The translations under genes and the position numbers were made by a program. The notes below the pieces were generated by a model. That model saw nothing but the letters and a program-made list of their open reading frames with translations, had not been told where the DNA came from and did not search any database. Below are positions 54,940-64,000 of a DNA stretch of 64,000 nucleotides, piece by piece. Each line of letters begins with the position of its first letter. Position 1 is the stretch's first letter. The stretch comes from Ornithodoros turicata (taxonomy: Eukaryota > Arthropoda > Arachnida > Ixodida > Argasidae). Where the stretch lies: positions 140,308,376 to 140,372,375 of the forward strand of contig NC_088201.1 in the NCBI RefSeq assembly GCF_037126465.1, read 5' to 3'.

Positions 54940-57005
54940 TGTGGCGGCCAGTGTGTGATGACGAAGACGTGCCTCTGCTGCCACGCGCTACGGCGCTGGC
55001 ACGGCAGTTCTACCGGCACCGTCCTAGTGTGAGGCCACGTCCATCTGCCCGCTGGGACATTCCATCATCGCCAGTCAGCACTCATGTAGAGGAACACCCC
55101 CTGCTCTACATCTGGTGACCCGAACAACGAACACCATGTTCGGCATAATTCGGCCCAGTACCACCCCAAATTTCTGCAAGCCCACCTCCGAAGCCATCTC
55201 CGAAGGTACGGTGCATCGTGCAACCGAGGAACCGCTAGGCGACGACGCCAATCCACCGCGGCTCCACTCATCGCAACGCCCGGCAACGCAACACCGTGGT
55301 TGTACCCATCTACCCTGCTCACGTCGCAATGGTCGCACATTCCACGTCGTCGCCACATGCTTCCCGAGCATCCCTTCCCGAGCATTCCCTTCCCGAGCAT
55401 CACGCTGCTGTACCGGTCGCGGTACGCTGCTGTCGACCGCCCCACCCGCATCTGCAACGCTTGCGGTCCAAGAACCCTGCCCGCCTCGCCTTCCCACCAG
55501 GGGTCGGATTCAAAAACGCGATCGTAAGTTACGCTAAGATGCGCTAAGATGTCGTAGCCTGCGACGCGCGAACGACGGCGTCCTAAGCGCGATTCACACA
55601 GCTATCGTAGTGGAGAGGGTACCAGCTTTGACGAGGAAGAGGAAGTTGCTCACTTCCTGTCACGTGCACCTCGGAGAGAAACAGCCAAAGGGTGCGAGAC
55701 TATGTTTTAACTATGGTGACGATGACGAAAACTTGTATTCGCGCCTATAAGAGTCGTCCCATTAGAAGAAGGCGAAGTTGTTCGTCCCCAAATATTTTGT
55801 TACTGCACGTGCTCTCGGTCTTTTGGTAGCCATAATGGATACCATGCAATCACAGGCGAAACGAGTTTGATGACACTGCAAATATATTCCCAGTATGTTT
55901 GTCTCGGGGAGGGGGTGGGTGAGGGTGCTTTGTAAGCGGTGTGTTGCACCCAGTTTTGCAGCTTTTATGGCTTCTTTTGCCTTTCTTGCAGACAATTTGG
56001 AGGGGTGTTGGGGTATCTTAGCAGGGTGTAGGGGATGCTTGAAACATCCCTGCGACCCGATTTTACGGAGCACAAAGTTGAAGCATTTGTTGAAGGTTAC
56101 CAAGCAAAAAAGTGCCTCAATGTCCCTTCGGGGATGGTCTCGATGGTACTGTGGCAAAGTGCAATGCGTTGGCGCGTATTACGGAGTCTTTGTTTGCCGT
56201 CTCTAAATCCACCGCTGCCAAATAACGCCGTCATCTTTCTTCGTAAGACTGCTCGGGAGCTGTCGCAGGATTCCGCCGTAAGCTGCGAAGATTTTGCGAC
56301 GCGCGCCGTTCGCGAATCTACACTTCATCGTAACTTTCCCGTACGACGGAGTTACGACAGATTCCTTCGCACGAGCTCTTTGTGAATCTGACCCCAGGTT
56401 TCCGTACAAGACACTGGCAGCTCGTCCCGATGCGGTCAAGAGGCTCCGGGACCAACGTTCCACCGGGGACACGCACGGAGGCCACAGTGAGTTTTGCTCC
56501 CGGTCTCCCCGTGCTTCACGATGGTCCTCCCCGCAGTCTCCTTGGCGACAACACAACGAGCTCACCGCTCACGAACCGGTCGCGGTTCTGTCGTCCCATC
56601 CTGCATTACGTACGTTCTGCCTACCTGCCTACTCTGTACTCCGGCCCGCCCCTGGAACCCTCCCGGCCAGCTCTTGTCCGCACCGTTCATCCTACCCCTA
56701 CTGCCAACTCAGCACAAGACGCAAGACCCGCCGTCCCTGTTCCACGTGTCGCCCGTCTTCCTTCTCTTCATATATCGACGCGGAGCTGAACCGCTAGCTC
56801 TACACCGCTCCGCGTCTGAGGGGGGGGGGGGTGATGTGGCGGCCCGTGTGTGATGACGAAGACGTGCCTCTGCTACCACGCGCTACGGCGCTGGCACGGC
56901 AGTTCTACCGGCACCGTCCTAGTGTGAAGCCACGTCCATCTGCCCGCTGGGACATTCCATCATCGCCGGTCAGCACTCATGTAGAGGAACACCACCTCAT
57001 CTACA
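54940..57005 (+). mobile_element. Non-autonomous LTR retroelement, complete form (unit 2)
   Basis: Two LTRs of 171 bp each (54940-55110 and 56835-57005, TGTGGCGGCC...CTACA). A likely primer-binding site TGGTGACCCGAACAACGA lies two bases after the 5' LTR, and a G run ending GTGA precedes the 3' LTR. The target duplication CTGG is at 54936-54939 and 57006-57009. The internal region is only 1.7 kb, half of it a nested element, and has no pol genes. It resembles terminal-repeat retroelements in miniature that depend on a helper. Confidence 0.9.
55500..56395. mobile_element. ~895-bp element nested in the LTR element (unit 2)
   Basis: Same element and same boundaries as 42741-43636, with the 17-bp imperfect terminal inverted repeat starting GGGGTC. 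It was therefore in place before the large duplication. Confidence 0.65.
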
Positions 57006-57957
57006 CTGGCACCTCCAAGCAGCAAGCGACGCCAACGAAGGTGGAGGCCATAACGAGTGAGTAATTGCATGCAGCACTCCCTCACTTTGTAAATGTGGGC
57101 CCTCTCACCCCACATAATCTAACAATGTTGCTCGACATTCACGAAATTCATAAAAGTAAAAAAAAAAAAAAGAATCAGTGAGATCCGGAAGGGTTTATGT
57201 TGTATGACATTCTTACAGGAACTCAAAGTGAGCCATTGTTAGGAGAACCTAAAATAGACGAGAGATGTGGAAACCATGTGCACCTTGGTAGAATCTCTCA
57301 GATGTTCTACGTTGGTCTAAGAAAGCTCAAACATGACAGATAAATCGCAGAAAAGAGCTGCATTCCCGTGGTTCAGCCAGGGTGTTTTCAGATTAAAGGT
57401 TGCACTTGTGAAAACTCGAACAGGTGGTTCTGAAGCTGCCAAATTATTTTGCTGGGTCACCTGAGATGATCCAAGCACAGTTTACTCCCCCACGGATCGC
57501 GTTCCTAAACTTGTTACAAATAACTGGTACTGAACGATAACATTTGCCGAAGTTTTCCTGAAATTGCTTTGAACTCAGGAGCCATCAAACTTTCCGGTTA
57601 TCACGAAAAACTTACTTTGGAATAATTCCTAGGTTACGGCTTCCACTTGCAGATGTAGTGAAGGGAAAACTATTTTACAGGTGGCATTGTAGAACAGCAG
57701 ACGGGTGTGATGCAAGTGACATGAATTAAAATGAATACTACAGGCTGTGTCACCTTTCCCTTTTGCAGAGCCATATGGGATTCACATCAACAGCCACCCA
57801 ACGGAAGTCCCAAATGAGATCCGCCTCAAAGCAGTGAGGAAAGTCCTCTCAGATTTTTTTTTGTTGACACTGCCCCTCAGGGCAAGAGGCGAAAGCCGTT
57901 GATAGAATAAAGAAATTGTAGATGTTACATTGATTCATGTGCTGCTCTTGATATTGG

Positions 57958-58145
57958 CATCCCAGCATAAGCAGTGACACCAGTGCCAACACTATACATC
58001 CCAGTGACACCAGTGCAAAGCACTGTACATCCCAGTGATACCAGTGCCTACACTGTACATCCCAGTAAGATCAGTGCCACCACTGTACATCCCAGTAAGA
58101 CCAGTGACATCACTGGACATGCCAGTAAAACCAGTCTCATAAGCT
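57958..58145. repeat. CCAGT subterminal array (unit 2)
   Basis: Copy of 45190-45385. Confidence 0.75.
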
Positions 58146-61100
58146 AGTCTAATTAGCTAATTGAACAAAAAATTTGCCAATGAAAAATAGCGCATCTTGT
58201 ACTGCTTCGGCTATAACATATACTTGAGCTTTTGATAGGTTGTGCTTCTACGCTATGTTCTTTGGTGCGTAGAAATACTGGTATGTGACGAGATGTAGCT
58301 CTGATGTTCTTCATTATGTATAGAGCGTGAGCTACGAGAAAGAACTTACGATCACTATCCCCTGCCCAAGCATGGGCGCAAGAAACAAACATCTAGCACA
58401 CACGGGAGGTCGAAATCTGCTCCGCAGTGCAAGCCCATGTCCTACACTTCGGCACTAAAAATATACCATTGTCCTCACACTATGTGATGACGACAGACAC
58501 CACATTCTTCAGTGCGTCGGAACAGACTGAGCCCCCTGCCGATATTATGAAGGAACAAGATTAAGCAACTACAGTGTAGACAGTAACCTGGCGCCCCATA
58601 ACATCATGCACGCTGAACGCAAAACGCAGGGGAAAAAACGCCGGCTCAAAAGCATGGTGGCGTGACCACATCCAGACTCAATCGGTTTGTCTGGTCACAT
58701 TAGATTTGAGAAAATTTGGTGCGGCACCGTTTGTTAACGTTGTACGTCCTGTCGTCCTGATGTAAAGAGAAGAGAAACAAAAAGTTTGTGTTATTGTTAT
58801 TCCGTGTTAACGTCGCGAAGCAACAAAAAAATTGGCGTATAACAACCACCTAATGCTCGCGTCTTTGTATTCCTTTCGATTTACAATATATTGTACCGCA
58901 TATATGAAGCACGGCTCCGAGCTGCACCTCGTAACCTCACCCGCCATTTTATAAAAACAGATAACTGACTAACTCATGATAACTGACATGGGTCACTAGT
59001 TGAACCATGTTTACAGCGCAGTGTTTTCACATAGGAGCATATTGAGGACAACGTGGCTCGTCCCATATACACATGGTTTAACATCGCGATGGCAAGTCTA
59101 CAATCGATATAATCCAAAATTTGCAAATAAGGTTGTATTGGTCACTTCACGGTCATTCGTCACTTCACGGACATCCACGATCACTCTCAACTGGCGTTAT
59201 AAAATATTCACGACCACATGCGGGTTGGGAACGGCCCTCGAGCAGAAAAATAGGCAAACTTCAGGTCGCACACTAGCATTTAACAACATTTCCTATGTGG
59301 ATCTGCATCAACAAGCTTGATGCTGTACGTTTTGACCGATTCTGCGCATGGTCATCGACTCGAGCGTTCGCTGGTCTTGCCACAATAAACCAGCCATAGT
59401 GCAGCCATAGTGTAGCCATAGTGCAGCGACGGACGTCAGTCATTCCGTACACTTTTGAACATCGATGTGGCTGTGGCAACCGTTCGTTTTATGCACTTCA
59501 CAGAGTCCTAGTGCATGACGCCGTTTGGAGCTCTCCGATCCTCCGTAAAGCCGAGAAGTTTGCAGCCATCGAAAAGTGTCAAGAGCAAGCTGGCTGGCAT
59601 CTACGTCAATTGAGAGGACTGACCTTGACGTCGAAATGTACATTGTATATACCATAGATCGGGAAGATATCCGTCAAAAAGAACTCGTTACAAGTTAAGT
59701 TACCGTGTGAAAAATGTAACTGAGTTAATAACGAAGTTCTTCGGCCTGAAATGTAACTCGCATTTGCAGAGTTACTTAAAAAAATAACGAGTTACTTCCA
59801 AGTTACTTCGGACACAAAATAGCACTACATATGTGCAGTGCGCGTGAGCAGTTGAGTTAGGCCTTGAGTTACCTGCGAGTGACTGCAACACGCTTAGATC
59901 GATTTCGTTGATGTCCAACAGTTCGAACGCTTTGCATCATACTTCATGTGGGCGCACAATGGTTCAGCTTCAGTTGAATGGCAGCGGTTCTTACTTCGTG
60001 AATAGAATACTGTCACGGTAATGTCACTCTTCATGGCTTAAAATGCTACGATAGAACCGGAGAGAAAGCAAGCAAATATGTGGACGTGAGTGAAAAACGA
60101 ATTAAAAGTAACTTGGAACTTAGTTTAAGTTACTTTGGCAAAGTTACTTACAAAAGGAACGAGCTCCTCTGAATGTTACCGCGTAGCAAAAGTACCGAGT
60201 TAAGTTAAGTTAACGAAAAAAGGAACATAGCTACAGTAACGAGTTACCTCGAACTCTGGTATATACTACGGCCATCATCACCATCATCAAAATAAAGTTA
60301 TTCTTATGGTTCCTTAGAAACGCGAGCAAAGACTAAGGTCATGTGCACTCAAACATGAAACTCTTCCCTGGGAAAAGCTCCGAGTGGTTCAGGGAAACAC
60401 TTGCTCGTCCTGTGGTATCGATTCAGATGACACACTGCTTAAAGTCGGTGCCGTTGAAGTGAAACATTACATCCGTGTCGTGAAAAGTTGCAATGGAATA
60501 AACGTTAGACATATATCGAAGGGCGTAGGCAATGCAAACTCATTGTCGAAGACGTCAAAAGCTGAGTTTAATCCTCTCTGTGAGATTTATCGTATATTTC
60601 AGATTCAGATTTATTTTCATCCATACAAGTACAGATGAAGGGATGCCTAAAAAAAAACTGTCTAGCAGCTTGACGCATATTTGAACCAAATTACCGTTCG
60701 CAATAGAGTAGTGTATCACCTGTCGCGCTGACGCACCCCGTCCCTAGAGTCCCATCTCAAAAATGAAGTTGATGAAGTTGATGTTGTCGCCCTTGTTGTC
60801 ATGGCCGTATCGCAACCACTGATCTCTATGTATAAAGGCTGGATCGCGTATGGGAGAGGGGCTCGTGGGAGAGAGGTACGCATTCGGGCCGCCATGTTGG
60901 TGGGCCCTAAAACGCTGTGTGTGCCCATTGGAAACAATGGGAGGCAACAGAGATTGTGAGTATTTATTGCGCTACAGGCGTTGATCATTGTTTGTCGTCA
61001 CGCGATTTTGTAAGGTGCCAGTATAGTGATGTATCCTAACAGTGTTTCGCAGGTGCCCTGCTCTTCGATTCTTAATAACGTTATGTTTTGCATTCCGAAA

Positions 61101-64000
61101 CTAGACCGTCACTGCAGTGCGGCGCTGGGAATTGTACTACAGCATGTTTCCCAGGCAATATTTCAATAAGAAACGATTTGAGGTTAACAACAACCATGTA
61201 TATAATATCCTGTGCTGCGTTCTGGACAAAAATTGTTCTGTCACGAACGGTCCGGGAAAAGATATACTCGCATGACAGAAAGATATCGTTCTGTAGACTC
61301 TCAGCCGTTGTTTTAGCCGTGTATGCGTTTAGTATGATTTACATCAAGCATCGCCGCAGAAAGAGTCTTTTAGTGAACGACATGAGTGCCATGCCTCGCA
61401 CATATGGACACACCGAAGCAGCTCAAATAATTACTTCACGCAATTCGAATTGCGTGAAGTAATTATTCGAGCTGCTTCGTTCGCGCTCGTTAGAACAGTT
61501 AATCAGGTAGTGATGTAAGCTTGATCAATTAAGTTACTTAGGAAGTGGTGACACCTGCTTGAGACACATGACTTATCTCTTTTTGAAGTACAGCCCTTCT
61601 ATGTTTGTTTGTTGCTTCCTTCATTTGTTCTGCGTATTTGCAGGCGCGGTTGTGCCAAACTGAATGTCCATCCAGCACTGGCTTTGTCATGCTTGTTATG
61701 TGGAGCACGTTACAAAAAATGCAGCTCCACGTCTGAAACACCAATCAGTATCATCGTCATCTAAAAGGGGCACCGTTGTGAGACCAGACACGCTTTCTGG
61801 AGATCTTCTATGGCACTTTCCGCAGTTTGCACAATTTTCTTCAGCATCGAAGTCTCTCATAGGAACCACTTTCATTAATGACTCCCATCTTACCCTTTTA
61901 TGTGCAGTGGCCCTCTTGCACTACACACGTATGGTCTGCAAATTGCAACAGAACGATTTGGAGCTTGAAACAGTTGTGCTTTTGTCATTTTGGACCTCGT
62001 GTATCCTGTCTGTGAAGCGTAAACAAAAAAAGTCTAACACGATATGCTTTTGTAAAGAAGATCACTGATGATGAGTAAAGAGAGTATACATTTTTCAAGT
62101 TCAACATTTATTTCTTGCGCTTATGCATTTCAGGATACAATGAACGTGCAGGGAGGTCGCAAAAGACTACATTTATTGTTTTGTGACCTTCCTACAATGA
62201 CAATATATATTTTAGGGATGACAATGGACAGGTACACTCTCTAAATTTGTAGCACTCAATTTTAGGTTGGAATGAGCAATGAATAGCAACTTCCCTCCTG
62301 ATATTTTCTAATATATGCTAAATTTTAAATTTAATGTGATCGAATATGTGATAATATAATAATAATATATAAGAATATAATATGTGATAAACGAATGTGA
62401 TCAACAGTAGATGTAAACAACATGAGTAGTCAGAGAAGTGCATTCTTAATAAATAATTTTCTTATAGCGTATATGTGCATGCCTATTAACTGAAACAATT
62501 ATCACAGTTCCCTGACAAGTTTTAATTTCTGAGAGTGTACTGTAGAGGCTGCTTAGATCTACAACAGTTCATACAAGGTATTATATACTGTGAATGCCTT
62601 TAAAAATCCCATGTGACACATATGCCTTTACTTTCTGGAGGTGCTGTGGTAGTCAAAGTTTGTGGGCATTACGCAGGTTCTGCACCCATTTCTTGTGTAT
62701 GTCGAGGCAGCTGTGAAGTAACCTGCATTGATGATGATTATTCCAATTTTTATGGTGCATCGACAACAAAGGAAATAATAATAATAATACATCAGAACAT
62801 TGGTTTGGGTGCAACCAGTTAAAAATGAATATGTTGTTTAATAAATGTATTGGACAAATGTTAAAACATCAGTTTAAAACATGGTTTACAATCCCTGTAT
62901 CTTCTAAAAATTAAAAAGATTAAAAACTATTCTAAAAAGAATATGGGGAACTCTTCTAAAAAGAATTATAATATCTAATTATTATATTGCTGGGTGAAGG
63001 AGCCTAAAGTGTTAGGTGTGTTTCTGATGTGAACATGTAAGAAAATATGCAAAACTGAGAGAGGCTAACCACAGTGCGTGCACTGAGGTTGTTCCTTCCT
63101 GTAAAGTAGAAGCCAGTGGATGAGGAACGTGATAGTTACCTGTACACCCGGTCGTATCACACAGCACAGATTATTCACTGGGTAGCTCTCATGACGAAAC
63201 CTGTATTGAGAGACCACTTTTGCCTTAAAAACTGCTACAAATAGCACGTCACGCTACAAATTATTACTATCGTAACAAGCTGACGATACAGCTCAGACAC
63301 AAAGGCGTTATTCAAGTCGCGCCACACCACCGTCACGTAGCATTCTGTGTCGCAAATCAAACCAAGGCACAAAACAATACCAATGCATGAAAAAGGGTGA
63401 CAATCTTGGTCTAATTATGACGTAATACTGAACTTGTGCGCGAAGGTAATTCAAAGAAATGAATGTGGCACTTGCTTCCGCAGAGAACACCGTGTACCAT
63501 GCTAGCAAAGTGCTCGCACATATATTGATGACCACACTACCTGTGTAGAGTAACGTGTTCTTTCAAGCATATTATGCACTCAAACTGTATTTGCCGCCGG
63601 GTAAAATGCAAGTGTGCTCGATTGAACGTCGGAAGAGCGATCAAGCAACCTGCATCCAGTGCTCGTTTTGGGCAAAAAAACACTTCATAGTGGTCAACTA
63701 AATGTACAGAATGGACGCCTATTTATTCCTTGATGAAGAGTGACTCAAATGTATAAATTTAGGCCCTGTAACCTTGCCAGTACGGTTGGTACGACCGTAA
63801 TTGCAAGAAGTTGCCATGATCGCTGTGGCGACTGTTGTGGGTACAGTAAGATGGCGGCCGGTTTCTTCACGCTCGCGCTCCCTATCCGCGATCCAGCCTT
63901 TTACAATCGAGATCAGTGATCGCAATGATGGGCATGCATTACTTGCTAACGTTTTATTGTGATTCATTTTGCATGATAATTACGATACTAGGCACATGTA
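58146..64000. other. Remaining part of duplication unit 2
   Basis: This contains copies of the GTTACTT-rich block (59685-60255), the palindrome (61414-61479), the possible exon (61644-62068, interrupted by TGA from a 6-bp insertion) and the inverted repeat pair. No new gene is seen. Confidence 0.6.

Larger units (their letters stand above)
54054..57910 (+). pseudogene. BEND5-like gene 3' part in duplication unit 2
   Basis: Copies of the linker exon (54054-54120), BEN exon (54770-54939 and 57010-57056, split by the LTR element) and last exon (57769-57910). It carries the same linker and last-exon frame problems as unit 1, so those lesions predate the duplication. The 5' exons are not included in the duplicated segment. 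Confidence 0.8.
54052..64000. repeat. Large duplication, unit 2 (runs off the window)
   Basis: Direct copy of 41584-51235. The left border is at the shared AGTTCCTTCATTAGG. Upstream sequence is unrelated in the two units. The right border is outside the window. Confidence 0.95.

Overview
This is eukaryotic, transposon-dominated DNA, most likely from a chelicerate and probably a tick. The evidence is interrupted coding regions with GT-AG introns, AATAAA poly(A) signals, a tRNA-derived SINE with a perfect B box, a BEL/Pao pol fragment, and an 'AAGAACCCCAGGTGG'-type repeat that I recall from tick sequence. The host assignment is an inference. Only one stretch (the ABCA-like exon at 52.8 kb) looks like an ordinary host gene.

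The main content is a family of CACTA/EnSpm-like DNA transposons with two divergent genes. One is a Tnp2-type transposase in five exons. The other is a BEND5-like protein with an N-terminal BEND5-type module, a coiled coil, a variable low-complexity linker and a C-terminal BEN DNA-binding domain. The ends carry arrays of CCAGT/ACTGG motifs, like the subterminal repeats of plant CACTA elements. One nearly complete element spans about 8.57-27.14 kb (BEN gene on minus, transposase on plus; one nonsense codon breaks the transposase). Copy 1 (1-8.5 kb) is an inverted, internally deleted relative. A 27.15-27.74 kb piece and a 29.44-29.96 kb piece are further fragments. Copy 2 (37.97-45.39 kb, plus) carries only the BEN gene and is broken by a nonsense codon, frameshifts and an LTR-element insertion.

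The most unusual structure is a 5.5-kb array (11.09-16.59 kb) of 21 full units of about 260 bp inside the BEN gene. Each unit contains a candidate 54-nt exon with good splice sites on the BEN strand. Its length is a multiple of three and its phase fits the exons on both sides, so the array could add up to 21 x 18 residues to the linker between the coiled coil and the BEN domain.

Region by region: 1-8.5 kb, deleted CACTA copy with a foldback element; 8.6-27.1 kb, the near-complete CACTA element; 27.1-30.0 kb, junction of a BEN 3' fragment, a 5'-truncated BEL/Pao fragment and a transposase fragment; 30.0-33.2 kb, a repeat cluster followed by three compact unrecognised genes (a two-exon paralogous pair, one frameshifted, and a convergent 126-residue gene); 33.2-33.5 kb, SINE; 34.2-37.5 kb, tandem repeats rich in CCAAT and GC boxes, ending just before BEN copy 2; 38-45.4 kb, BEN copy 2; 45.4-51.2 kb, non-coding or unrecognised; 52.8 kb, an ABCA-like first exon; 54.05-64.0 kb, a second copy of 41.58-51.24 kb at an offset of 12.47-12.77 kb. 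The last is either a recent tandem duplication or an assembly (haplotype) artefact.

All exon boundaries were found by hand from splice motifs, phase and comparison between copies within the window. No search or alignment program was run.
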